Source of the DNA: Cryptomeria japonica
Taxonomy: Eukaryota > Streptophyta > Pinopsida > Cupressales > Cupressaceae
Assembly (NCBI RefSeq): GCF_030272615.1
Contig: NC_081411.1
Span: 215,372,654-215,436,653, forward strand
Direction of reading: 5' to 3'
DNA length: 64,000 bases
The first letter of the stretch is position 1, and each line of letters opens with the position of its first letter. Below the pieces are notes generated by a model. The model was not told the DNA's origin. It did not search any database and was given only the letters and a program-made list of their open reading frames with translations. Positions 24,428 through 35,590 of this stretch are shown one piece after another. Position numbers and translations under genes: made by a program.

Positions 24428-26240
24428 AAACTCTACACTCGGTGCTCCCTAGGCACCGCATCCTCATAATGGTGCTAGTAATACTCCACCTCCTGGGCTC
24501 TCAAAGCCAGCTCTCTCAAGGTGTCTCTCATCGAGCCACTTGTTGCCGCTCTCTGTAAACTCGCTGTGAGCTCCTCTACTCGACCCCACCGCTCTATCTC
24601 AGTATCACGCTCTATGGTCAGCTAAGTAATCTGACCTTGCTGTGCCAGCATCTGTGCCTACAACTACTGCACTGACAACTATAGCGATCTAATCTGTGCA
24701 TCCTCTACATGTGTTAGGATCCGCATCTGTAGGGGTACCTATGAAGGGGTGCCCCCTATCCCTCTACTTGTCCTCAGTGCTGGTGGAGGTAACACATTTG
24801 ACCTCCTCCTTTGAGTCAGTCTTCGCACATCCTCATACCCTCCCACCGCTCCTCCTCTCCAGCTCTGATCGCCAAACTCCCTCTCCCTCTATCCAAGGCC
24901 ACCCGCCGAATGGCTCTCTCTGCCCGTATCCACCTCCCACCACCATCTCCACCCCTATCTCCTCTCCTCCGTAACTCCAATCTCCCTCGAACTGCACGTC
25001 GACCTCTCCCACCTCCTCTATCCTCTTCTCCATCTCCTCCTCCTCCATCACCCCCTCCCTCATCTACCTCCTCATCATCATCAAATGCTGAAATCATCTC
25101 CGCTAGATTAGATATCCTAGCTATTGCCCGTGCTGCAAAGAGTCCTACAAACTCATGAGTCATCCCTACATCCACGATCTCAAGGGCATAATCCCAAATC
25201 TGGCTAGCTAACTGAAAGAAATCATCTACAGTTGTCATGCTATCAATTGTAGGACCCCAATCTGGGATATCCTGTCTCCATCGAGCATATAGGCATGCTC
25301 CCTATGGTATCCCCTACTGTCGCCAATACTGTTGTAGCACCCGACTATGCAAGAATCTCTCTATAACAAAGGGTGTCCGCCCTATCAGATATCGAGACAT
25401 AAAGACATGTGGCATCTCCATCCCATCCTCAGCCCAAACTTCACAACTTGTATAAGGTCACCAGACGACCCTATCAATGTCATCCATCACTCTCCTCCAA
25501 TGCTCTAGTTTGCCCAACTTACGCTGGACAACTATACCTCTGTACCCATATGCATAAGCGCATCCAACTAGCCTATCCCTATCTGCCAATGGCCTAGCCA
25601 CGGGAATATGCTCCCATGCCCATACCTGGAGAAGTGTCACACTAGCTGATAAACTGTCGTATCCAAGGTACACTACCTCATGCAGATCCCTCTATAGACA
25701 GGCAGGCATAGCTGATCTTCATGCAAAACGACGACCCTGCATCACCATGTCCTCCAGCACTAACCCCCATCCAATAGACAGTCCCTTCGACCTATGGTCG
25801 AGACATAGAAAACCAACAATAAACCCCACTAGAATTGATGGCAGGGGAGTGTAATCCAAATCCAAAAACTCCTACCATGGGATCTCATACCCACAAATGA
25901 TATCATCCTAAAATATCTGGCGTAGTGCCTTGGTCCCACCCTCCTCCATCTGTTCATAAGGTAGCAGTGCATTTACTACAGGAATCCACAGAATCTAGTA
26001 GCAATCCTCAAGTGTCACTATCATCTCGCCTATAGCTAAATGAAAGGTGTTCATGTCGCTATGCCACCTCTCTGCCAATGCTGTCAACAAACCTCAGTTT
26101 ACGATAAACCGAGGCATCTCTAGCAAAGAGGTCAAACCACACCTGTCAATAATATCCTTGTCTCCCTGTGTCAATCGTGGTATCAGTGACCAAGGTCTCG
26201 AAAATCGCTCACGTGACTGCACTACACCAAGACGCTCCTG
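24428..26240 (-). pseudogene. Plant mobile domain (PMD/MAIN-like) coding region inside element B
   Basis: On the minus strand one frame holds from 26240 to about 24816 without a shift. It shows PMD-family landmarks: LTALAERWHSDMNTFHLAIG followed by EMIVTLEDCY (about 26090-25990), FLDLDYTPLPSILVGFIVGF (about 25850), and the hallmark LLQVWAWEHIPVARP (about 25640-25595). It then reads IWDYALEIVDVGMTHEFVGL. About nine in-frame stops, all TAG or TGA, interrupt it. After a frame change, a Glu/Arg-rich segment and a likely coiled-coil tail follow (IERDTEIERWGRVEELTASL, about 24620-24560). Upstream, TTTGACAG at 26245-26238 looks like an intron acceptor. PMD proteins include MAIN/MAIL1 of plant meristems, and others occur in transposons; the activity is not established. 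Here it runs antisense to the LTRs. Confidence 0.8.
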
Positions 26241-26329
26241 TCAAACACAATGTAAGTCCAATATCAGTTCCCTCATCAACACATGGATATCAAAATCAAA
26301 ATCATATCAATTCATCAAATCACATCAAC

Positions 26330-26480
26330 TTGTAACACAACTCAAGTTTCACAAATCATATCAACTTGTAACACAACTCAAGTTTCAAAACATATCAACT
26401 TATAAAACAACTCAAGTTCCATATCAACTTGTAACACAACTCAAGTTCCATATCAGCTTGCAACACAACTCAAGCTCCAC
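26330..26480 (+). repeat. About 30-bp tandem repeat CATATCAACTTGTAACACAACTC
   Basis: 'catatcaacttgtaacacaactcaagttt' repeats about five times with small differences, just upstream (on the minus strand) of the PMD coding region. If that gene had a promoter or first intron, this array would lie in it. Confidence 0.75.
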
Positions 26481-26754
26481 AAATTCATATCAATCATATT
26501 CATATCCAAAACTTGAAAAACTTTGAACACATTTTATCAAGTTCCACAAAATATCCAAAATCATATCAAAATCACTATCAACATGCAACATCGCAAAACA
26601 AATCAAGTAGTATCAGAACTCATATTGGACACATATGAGACAACAGACACAGAAACTGACAAAAATTCCCTTATCCCGACAAACCTGACATTACCTAAAA
26701 AATTTTCTTACTTACAAAATCCCACTTTCCTATCAAAATTTTTCTATATGTGCT

Positions 26755-27190
26755 AACCTATCCTATCCAAGCGCCAAACTACATCCCACGTGCTACCCTG
26801 TTTTGTCTACGCGCTACCTAACCAACCCTATGCGTTATCCTTTCCTTCACATGTGCCCTCCAAAACACCCTATGCGCTAAATGTAGTCTATGCGCTAGCC
26901 TGTTTTGTCTATGCACTGCTAATTTACCTCTATGCGCTAGGTTATACCTACGTGCTATCTAAACTTACCCATGCGACCTCTTGCAAGCCCTATGCACTAG
27001 GTTTTTCCTACACACTACTTGGCTTACCTAATGCGCTATCCTATACACCCAGTGCGCTAACCTAACTCGACGCGCTACCCTAGCCTGACTATGCGCTAGC
27101 CTAAAAACATTAAGATGCTACCCTATTAGCTGGACCCTACGTGCTATGAAATTTTTCGTATGCGCTACCCTTTCAACGCGACGCGCTAAA
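26755..27190 (+). repeat. Degenerate TATGCGCTA repeat array
   Basis: The short motif (t/a)(a/c)(t/c)GCGCTA, mostly TATGCGCTA, recurs some twenty times at irregular 20-35 bp spacing. It is much richer in GC dinucleotides than the flanks. It gives rise to an apparent low-complexity frame at 26790-27065 that I do not regard as a gene. Confidence 0.7.
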
Positions 27191-27761
27191 ACATAAAATC
27201 TGCATGAAAAATTCAAAAAATTACCAAAAATGACAAAATCAAAAATTCAAAAAGGGTCAAAAATGTTGACTTACTAGTGGTCCATATGTGGTAGGCCTCC
27301 GATACCTCCACACGGGCTCGAATTGATGAGTGGAATACGGAATCGACATGTTGACTTCTCTCCAAGTGTCACTATCTCCAAAGTCAACAAGCACAAATGA
27401 GACAAAAAGGAATTACTTTTCCCCTTTTATAGGGAAAATCAAAATTTAGGGTTTCGTAAAGGACCTTGAAACTTGCTCGCGATGTCTCATACCAAGCTAG
27501 CCAACATCATTATTGGGAGATGAATCAAATAAATGCATTCAACACAAACCAAAATTCAAAATGCTATTATCCAAATCAATCCAATTTTCAAAATTTTGAT
27601 TCATCTCCCAAGGGGGGCATTATCAACATCATTTTATGGAATCTAGGGCGTCAATTATCAAAACTGGGGCATAGCATATCTCAAAACGACAAAAAAAAAA
27701 TTGATCATAAATCACGATGACACATCATTTTCTTTGAATTAACATGTGCACACACGTCACT

Positions 27762-27777
27762 TCAAAGAGGGGCAAAA
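27762..27777 (+). other. Element B polypurine tract
   Basis: CAAAGAGGGGCAAAA lies directly before the 3' LTR. It is nearly identical to that of element A, although the two elements have different LTRs and primer-binding sites. Confidence 0.7.
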
Positions 27778-29200
27778 TGTAGACATATAAAAATAAACAT
27801 ATTCCTAAATGAATATTTTATGTTCATTCCTCTATTTGATTAAAGCCAATTTAATTGAATCACTCACATTCCTCTATTTAATTAAGTAAATTACTCAATT
27901 TATTTAAATTAAATTCACTAGACCCCTTTTACCATTTAATGGGATATATCATTTTATTCAATTAAATTCCTTCTATCCACTTTTAATTAAATTCTAATTT
28001 AATTAAATAGTTTACCCTAAATTGAATAAATCTAATTTATTTAATTTCTCAAATTACAACCAAATTGAATTAAATTAACTTTATTTCAATTAAATCCTAT
28101 TTTCTTTCCATCCACTTGCAAAATCCTACATCTCCCACTTGTCTCCTAAATTCTATTCCTAACCCCCTTCTAGAATCTTCTAATCACTTCTAAATTAGCC
28201 TAACCCATTTCCTAAATATTGTCACATCCCTAAGTAAGGGGAAGTCACTTCTCAAACCCTCAAAGTCTTTGAAAACCATTAAAGGCTTCAACAACTTAAC
28301 TTTGAAAGTCTTCCAAACCATTAATGGTTAACTCAACCCTCCAGCATGATTAAAGAATTTCTCTAAACTTAACCTCCATGTAACCCAAGGGTCTCATCAA
28401 GCATTTATTGCTTTGACCATGGTTAATCCTTAATCCTTTGCACAAGAGTTCATCCTTTGGGTAAAAGCTTTATCCATTGGATAACCCTAATCTAACCTTA
28501 ACCCTTACCCCCTAAGATAACCATGAGGTCTTCTCAAGCATTTAATGCTTCCTACCCCTCCTCTCAACCAACCTCATTTTGCCAACTGTCACCATTTCAT
28601 TGGTGAAAATTATGAACATGGATTGAGCAACTTTCAAACTCAACCCTTGATTAACTCTTTCAATCCTGGCCATCCATTGCCCTATTTTTGCTATAAATAG
28701 AGCTCTCATTCCTCCATTTCCATATATGCAAGCTCTTAGTATCATACTTATGCTCAATTTTTAGCACATTTAGTCTCTCTTTGCAAATAAGAATTAATCT
28801 AATAATCATTTGAGATTGCTTCTTTCATCAATAGCTTAATCATATAACTAGTATATCATGTTAGGATAGTATTGCTACTAATCTTGTCATCTTATAATCT
28901 AGTTCATCTCATTTGTAGGATCATGCATAGATAGGTTGCATTTTCATATTAAAATCAATCAAAACATCCCTCGTTCTTGCATTTGTCATCCCTAAACCAC
29001 TTTGCTCAATGATCTGAGAACAGAGAAATTGGTTTGAGGGACCTTGTGAGATAGAGAACCATGGAACCAACCTTGGGAAGCTGAGTCATCCTTCATGACT
29101 CCATAGCTTGCACCAAGAAGTCCTGTGGGTGTGTGGACAAGTATCTTTGGGCTTCATTTTTCACATTTTAAGTTCTATTGACCTACTTTTCCCGCATACA
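27778..29200 (+). repeat. Element B 3' LTR
   Basis: It begins TGTAGACATATAAAAATAAA and ends CCCGCATACA, directly before the second AAATT. It matches the 5' LTR over all 1423 bp. Confidence 0.9.
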
Positions 29201-29205
29201 AAATT

Positions 29206-30428
29206 CATCATAACTAACTAGAAATAATAAGGAAATAACGAATCCCTGTTCTAGCTAAAGAATTCCAATAAATCAATGAAAGTATGTAATTAAAGACAAT
29301 AGGGCTATAAAATAATTAATTAAAACTCCCTATTCCATGATCGCATGTCGCTTCCATTGTCCTTCTCTTCTTTGAGAAATGATGTTGGCTCTAAGATATC
29401 ACGCTGCTAACTTGCATAAAGATGGCACAAAGATTCGAAGTGCATGAATATCGAAAATGGAGAATTGATGTTGAATTTATAGATTTTTGGAGGAGATTGC
29501 TTGAGAGGTGGAACTCAAGTGAGCTCACATGCTGATTGATAGTTGAACTGTTGATTGGGAGGTGGAACTCAATTGATTGAATTGTTAATTTAGTCAACTG
29601 ATTGAGAAAAAAGATGATTGAAAGATAGAAAAGGAGATTGAATAGTTAACTAATCGAGAAAAAGTTGATTAAAAGATAGAAAAAGAATGATTGGAGAGAA
29701 TTGAGAAAATGATTTAATTAATCAATTAATTGAATTGATAAATTAATTATTAATTTAGCATGTGTTGTAGGAAGTTTTATCTAAAGTTCCATTTTGATTT
29801 GCATGTTCTTGAACTCAATTTAGATTTTCAATTTGATTTTGGCGTGATATTGAATTTATTTTAAATTTATTTTGATCTTTGAATTCATGCAAACTTGATT
29901 TAGATTTTCAATTTGATTTCTGCATGTCTTTGAATTTGATTTTTGAAATCATGAAATTGAAATGCATATGTATTTGAAATTAGATGAAATTGGAATTTGA
30001 AAGAAAATTCAAATTCGAATTTGAAAGAAAATTCAAATTCGAATTTGAATTAGAAGAATATTGAAATTAGACAAAATTAGAATTTGGGGAAATTGGAATT
30101 GAAGAATTAATTAGCTAATTAAATAATTTAAAGAAACTATTTAATTATTTAAAAATTTAATTTAATTTAATAATATAGATTATTCAACTAAAGGAATTAA
30201 ATCATAATTAATTAATTAATTAATATTTAATTAATATTTAGAAAGAGGTTAAATGATTAAATTGGTGAAGAGAGAATAGAAATTAAAGAATGATTAGTAA
30301 GGTGGAGAGTGATGATTAGAATTAATTCAGAAGAAATTAATTAGCTTAATTATATAATTAAAGAATGATTTAATCAATTAAAATGAATAATTAGTGGATT
30401 AGCGATGAGACATTTTTAGGTGTCTGCA
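29206..30428 (-). repeat. 5' LTR of element C (main part)
   Basis: On the minus strand it begins TGCAGACACCTAAAAATGTC at 30428, matching the LTR start of element A with one change. It carries the same AT-rich body (long TTAATTAATTAAAT runs) and the same 3' region, including 'ccaaaaatctataaatt' and 'aatagggagtttt'. Its last 16 or so bases lie at 21592-21607, across the element B insertion. It is clearly more diverged from A's LTRs than those are from each other, so it is older or from another subfamily. Confidence 0.8.
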
Positions 30429-31504
30429 GTGAATATTTATGTGAAGATTGGCTTTTCATTGAATTTTATGTAAGGTTGGTTATTTATATAAAGACTGGTG
30501 GATTTATTAGAGACCAATTATTTATTCGCATTTTGTTTATAAGACTTATAATTTATGTAGAGAATTAATTTAATAAACATCATATAATGTTTATTATTTA
30601 TTTTAAGATTAATGATTTATAGAAAGTGATTTTCTATAAATCTTATTTATATAAAATTAGATTTTTTGTGGGGATCAATTTTTCATCAATAAACTAAAAA
30701 TGATAATAGAAAAAGATCATCATATAAATAGTCTTAGTTGTTGTTTAAACATTACTTTAAAGAGAAGCTAAGCATATGGTATGTTTATTTTTAAGAAAAT
30801 GGACTATACAAGGATCTAAATTAATAGTCCTATAGTACTACTTAGATATTTTTGCAATAAAATACAATTGAAATTTTAAGAAGATTATATTATTTTAAAA
30901 GAAAGAATTTGGATAAAAAACAAATTTATTACAAAATTATTTTAATTCATAAAATTAATTTGTATTTAGATATTTTGAAATAAAATATTTTTTAATATTT
31001 CAAGGACAGTTTTATATGATTAATTTTAATAAAAACTAGATAAGCAACTTACATTGCCAAATTTAATCTTTGGTCTTATGTTAAATATCAATAACACAAA
31101 TACTATTTTTATAAGTCATACATTATAATTGTCTACTAAACAAAAACAATCCATAGACTATGATTATAAATTTATTTTTATTTCATTTATGTTATTTCCT
31201 ACTCACAAATTATTCTTATACTCATTTATTCAAGTATTGTAATTTTTTTAAATTTTGTCCACGAAATTTTCTGAAAAATACGGAATGCAAATACAGTCTA
31301 AATCCGATGGACCCAACCATTGAAGCTTTCGACATGTTTTAGAAGCTGTGGGAAAAGACGAGCACAGAATTAACCATCACTGTAGGACCAGCGTAATATA
31401 TCCTTAGTTTGCATGTTTCACGTTGTTTTGGATAAGACAATATTTACACAGTGGGGAACGAACAAGAATAATTGAAGATTGCATCGGTGAAAAAGCTTGT
31501 AAAG
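30429..31504. other. AT-rich intergenic sequence
   Basis: No gene or repeat is recognised. It lies between element C and the acyltransferase relic, so the latter's promoter should be in its right part. Confidence 0.5.
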
Positions 31505-32976
31505 ATGTCTCCCGTTGTGTCTACCATTTCCAAAGATTATGAGCTGAAGATTATTAACACAGAAGTCATAGTACCTGCTCTTCCAATGCAGCAGCGCATC
31601 CTTTCTCTGTCAAATCTGGGTCTCACTATTCCTCCAGTTTCTGTGCATGTGTTCTTCTATTATAAAAATCACTTAACTAGGACTTTTGCATCAACACTAT
31701 CTCATCTCAAGACTTCCATCTCGAAGGTGTTAGTGTCCTATTATGTATCTGCAGGAAGAATGGTGACAGATAGTATTGGCCTACCAAAGGTCCATTGCAA
31801 TAACAAGGGAGTTCGCTTGACCCAAGCTTATGCTGCAGCTGCTCTTTCTCAGCTGAATTTATACAACCCTGATGAGTCTGTGCAGGGGAAGCTTGTTCCT
31901 TCACTTTCAAAGCCCTTTCAAGAAGATGGTATTCCTTTCTTTGCTGCTCAGGTAAAGGATTTTATAGAGTGCATACTTCTTTCCATTTGTTTTGCTTTCT
32001 GCATAACAATCATAACAGTTTTTTGGTATTTGCAGGTAACAGAGTTTGGCTGTGGAGGTATTGTTGTTGGCTGCACATTAGACCACAGAGTCGCAGATGC
32101 ATACTCTGCAAACATGTTTTTGACAAGTTGGGCAAAGCTTTGTAGGAATGACTCAACTGTACCTCTGAATCCAAGCATCACACGCTCCATATTATGCCCT
32201 CGAGATTCCCCTGCTTACTGTGCTGAAATTAACAATATGTATGTGAGGCATACATCACAAGAATCTGGCCAAGAAAATCCTCACCCACCTTCTTTAGCAA
32301 GTAGAATTTACTATCTAGATGTCAAGAACATTATGGATCTCCAATTTAATGCAAACAAAGATGGTAATAGTTGCACAAAATTAGAGGTGTTCAGTGCCTA
32401 CTTATAGAAGCTACTGGTATGCACCCAGATGGTCAAGGACAATATGAATTGTAAAATAGGAATAGTTGTAGATGGCCGCCAACGCTTAAGGGAGATTGGA
32501 ATTTCTGCTAATTACTTTGGCAATGTTCTTAGTTTGCCCTTTGCTGAGTCCAATGCTTGTTGTATAAAAGGAAAACCACTTTGTTGGAGTGCAGGTTAAT
32601 TCATGATGCCATACAGAGTGCAGCAAATGAGGAGCATTTTCAAAGCTTAATTGACTTCGTCGAGATTGCAAAGCCAACACCTGTCTTAGCCAAGATTTAC
32701 TGTAGAGAAGATGACATTCAGTCCTACGTTTTGTTGTCTTCTGGACTGCGGTTTTCTTTGTATGAAGTTGATTTTGGATGGGGAAAGCCTACGTTTGGAA
32801 ACTACCATTTCCCTTAGGGTGGTGAATCGGGCTATGTCATGCCAACTCAAAGCCCTGCAGGAGACGGTAGTTGGATTGTATACATGCATCTTCCTCTGGA
32901 ACAGTTAAATGCGATTGACTCTGACCCCAACCGCATTCTAATTCCAATCACACAAGATTGCTTACATTTGGCTTAG
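31505..32976 (+). pseudogene. BAHD-family acyltransferase pseudogene
   Basis: BAHD enzymes transfer acyl groups from CoA thioesters to alcohols or amines in plant specialised metabolism, in the cytosol. The likely start ATG is at 31505 (MSPVVSTISKDYELKIIN); a TTG 33 nt upstream is also in frame. Exon 1 ends at 31951. An 84-nt intron (31952-32035, gtaaag...tttgcag) follows and happens to be in frame with no stop. The catalytic HxxxD motif is intact as DHRVAD (His codon 32084), about residue 166. The structural DFGWG motif is intact at 32770-32784. The gene is broken three times: TAG at 32405 where Trp is expected, a one-base frame change at about 32575-32600, and TAG at 32815 where Gln is expected. 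The last frame ends at 32974-32976. The N-terminal LSNLGLTIPPVSVHVFFYYK resembles coniferyl-alcohol-acyltransferase-like members, but the substrate cannot be told. Confidence 0.85.
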
Positions 32977-33184
32977 AAATATTTTAGAAACCTAAGTGAG
33001 TATATGTTTGAAGCATTGTACCCACAAAATTGTACAATTGGAGATAATTGTATACTCAACGATCACTTTATTATGTTGTAATGAAATAGAATAATCGAAT
33101 TTATTAATAGTGTTGGCTGTTAGAGTCTTTTAGAAATTACAAGTGCCAGCAATATCTTGTTTCTCTAAAATCCGAAACAGAGGA

Positions 33185-33420
33185 CAGTGACTTTCATTTA
33201 AAACTGGTAGTTTTTTTTGGGCTGTTTGACATATCAATTCTTGAAGTCCCAGGTTTCTAGAAAGGCACTTTTAGTTGCGGCTCATGACGTATTGAAATGA
33301 TTGGGAATGCATATTGGGTTGCATTAGGGTTTTTCACGATAGCTAATGCTTTAGAAAGATTCGACAAAATTTCTGCAAATGTGAGAGAATGCATAGATCT
33401 TCGCTTATGCTTAATCCACT
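33185..33420 (+). pseudogene. Relic exon related to the helical-module exon at 37811
   Basis: The DNA here aligns by eye with 37770-37985. 'ggcacttttagttgcggctcatgacgtattgaaatgattggg' parallels the exon-3 start, and 'gctttagaaagattcgacaaaatttctgcaaatgtgagagaatgcatagatctt' parallels its middle. It encodes, with stops, ANALERFDKISANVRECIDL. Only this exon and the end of the preceding intron are present. It is a broken paralogue of the kinase-bearing gene 4 kb downstream, and in the same orientation. It lacks the 2-nt deletion seen in the main copy. Confidence 0.7.
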
Positions 33421-34559
33421 TGCATGACTTGAGTAGAATAAAACACTGAATTTGATTGGAGCACAACCCATGACTCACACTTCGGTATTCTTTTGTTTTA
33501 ACATTATTTTGGAGAGATATCATATATTAATTGTTGTTGGATTGTACTTTAAGATCTATGTTTCATATATGAAGATATGGCTTAGGCACTGCCATAGAGG
33601 CATTTATGAGTAAAGAGAGTAGTAGAGCCTAGTTCGAGACTCTTGAATCTCATAACACTTTCATTTAATGAATTTCTCATAAGAGGAATCTATATCACAA
33701 TTCGGTTGGATCTTATAAGAGAGACTTGAGTGCAAAGAATAGAAACACTTACATCTCTAATGTTAATCTTCATTTGTTTTCTAGATAGAAATTGCAAATA
33801 CATTTAGAAATACATTATTATGATAAAAGTTATGATTAATTAAAGGATATACTCTATCAAGAATATTCCAAATGATTGCAAGTTACAAAAACTATGGTTA
33901 AGGACTAATTTTAGTAGAGCTATCAAATGGTACACACAAACACGTTCATAATACTCAATCAAGACGGTTCAAAATATGAAGGTTAGGCATACTAACTCTA
34001 CGCTATAACGCTTTTAGCAACCTTCAAGCAAATGTAATTTTACTAAAATGAAAACAATTTCTATAATGACGTTTGTAGCTTCCTAACACTCTAGGCATGT
34101 GATTTGCATGGCAAAGAATATGTGCATTATAGATGTCAGATTGCTTTGACATAGATGTATTCCCTACACGAGGACCATGTAATTAAGATTCAAAACACTA
34201 AACAAGATACAAAGATGTTTACTCTATTGCACATGGAATCATTGAAAGAGAAAAATAACTAGATAACCACGTGTTTTGAATTGCGGTTTCAAGAGATACA
34301 AGGAGTAAAGGACAAATATTTGTCATTTAGTTCAGTTTCCATTAAATGTTAAGTGTGTAAGCAACGCAATTCAGATCTTTGATATAGCTATCAAATTCAA
34401 ACTTAATCTTGGAATATTTCAAGATACTTCACTACATGTATATCGGATTTGAAAACATGCAACAACTATCACATACCTACTGCTTATGTCAAATTCAAAC
34501 CTATTTATAAATCCTAACCAAGAAAACCATTAACTCTAGATCTACAAATTAACTCAACA
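33421..34559. other. Intergenic, nothing recognised
   Basis: AT-rich with no coding or repeat signature that I can support. Confidence 0.4.
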
Positions 34560-35590
34560 AAACTCAATAAAGAACTATCATGCAATATAAATAAACCATA
34601 AAACAAACAAGATTATACTCTTACATCCATGATAAGTTTGTCTCTGTTGTTCTCCTATCTTCCATGATCTTGTATTTGAGAGCATTTCTCTTAGATTTGT
34701 GTTGCACTTGCACAAGACGTTAAGAAAGAATGGATGTGGTTGTGATGATGTAAGACTATGCTTGTGATGATGCATGCTCTAGCTAGATTTTGACAAAGTG
34801 TAGGTTTTCTCAAGCTACATGTGATGAAGAATGAGAGGAGAAAGCCTCTTATATGTAGTTCTAAATGAGAATCAATGGTTTAGAATATGAATGGTTAATA
34901 TTTCATAGATGAAAGAGAAATAATAGGATTTGAGGGTAGGTAAAGATGAAGGGAGAAGATTAAGAGGTGAAAGGTAAAGGATAAGGGCGAATAGGATTAA
35001 GAGGTTAAATTTGAAGTGGAGGGATGAGATTAAAAGGTGGCTTGACTTTGGAGAAAACACAAAGTGAATGAAGATACAATTGTCACTTGTCACATGCCTA
35101 TGATTTTAGATTGTGATCCATGTGAACAAGTTAGAGGACTAGGATTAAAGAGGAAAAAGGTAATGAATTAATTAATTAAATAAAGTATTTTTTAATTAAT
35201 AGAGGAAAGAGGGCTAGATTAAATAAATAGAAATATTTATTTATTTTAGGAAAGGAGTTGAGATTAAATAAATAATAAATATTTACCTGTTTTATAAAAT
35301 TGAGAAGTATAGACAAGGTATGTGAATTGTTTGACAAAATGTCTCAAGAAATGACCTTGTAGCAAGGTATGCCAAAATAAGTTTGATGGAATGATCTTAG
35401 AAACTATATGGATTTATTAATTATAGGCACGCTTTGGCCTACCTATGCTTAAATATGATCTTGGGAAGAGGGTATGGGAAACAAGTATAATGAAAAGGGG
35501 ATTATGATCATGGTTAAGGAATAAGTAATAAGTTAAAATATTTATAATAGGATATATACTATCCATTTTTGTCTATGTAACCTAGTTTTA
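34560..35590 (-). repeat. Probable LTR of a gypsy-type element, minus strand
   Basis: Read on the minus strand it has the layout of the solo LTR at 53641-54406: TTTAATTAAT-type blocks (35280-35160), 'acatataagaggctttctcctctcattcttcatc' as a TATA and leader region (about 34850), then 'tcttgtgcaagtgcaacacaaatctaagagaaatgctc'. The ends were not resolved and no partner LTR or interior is adjacent, so it may be a solo LTR. Confidence 0.4.

Larger units (their letters stand above)
21608..29200 (+). mobile_element. Complete LTR element B with antisense PMD cargo
   Basis: Direct LTRs of equal length (21608-23030 and 27778-29200), a primer-binding site after the first, a polypurine tract before the second, and the target duplication AAATT (21603-21607 and 29201-29205) define it. 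The LTRs differ at few positions, so insertion was fairly recent. The 4.7-kb interior has no gag or pol that I can see. On its opposite strand it carries a plant-mobile-domain coding region. It therefore looks like a large non-autonomous element that depended on another element's proteins. Confidence 0.9.
3228..30428 (-). mobile_element. Old Ty3/gypsy element C, split by nested insertions
   Basis: Read on the minus strand the pieces come in retroelement order: 5' LTR (30428 down to 29206, plus 21607-21592), primer-binding site (21590-21572), long leader (21571-20224 and 10811-9259), gag (from 9258) and a retropepsin-like region (5343-5089). Element B lies at the 3' edge of its LTR, element A inside its leader, and a copia-like LTR inside gag. 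Removing A and B rejoins the sequence at their target duplications. Reverse transcriptase, RNase H, integrase and a 3' LTR are not seen, so the element is truncated near 3.2 kb or was non-autonomous. The leader and LTR are related to those of element A. Confidence 0.75.

Noticed and set aside
24811-25158. Plus-strand Pro/Ser-rich open frame in element B
   Set aside because: It is the antisense shadow of the acidic/Gly/Arg-rich part of the PMD coding region, which has family landmarks on the other strand.
26790-27065. 91-codon low-complexity open frame
   Set aside because: It is made of the translated TATGCGCTA repeat array, with no domain.
31472-31504. Upstream TTG as start of the acyltransferase
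   Set aside because: Plant nuclear genes start at ATG. The first in-frame ATG (31505) gives a normal BAHD N-terminus.
31952-32035. Hydrophobic segment within the acyltransferase
   Set aside because: It is an 84-nt intron with gtaaag and ttgcag borders that happens to keep the frame open. BAHD enzymes have no membrane span there.
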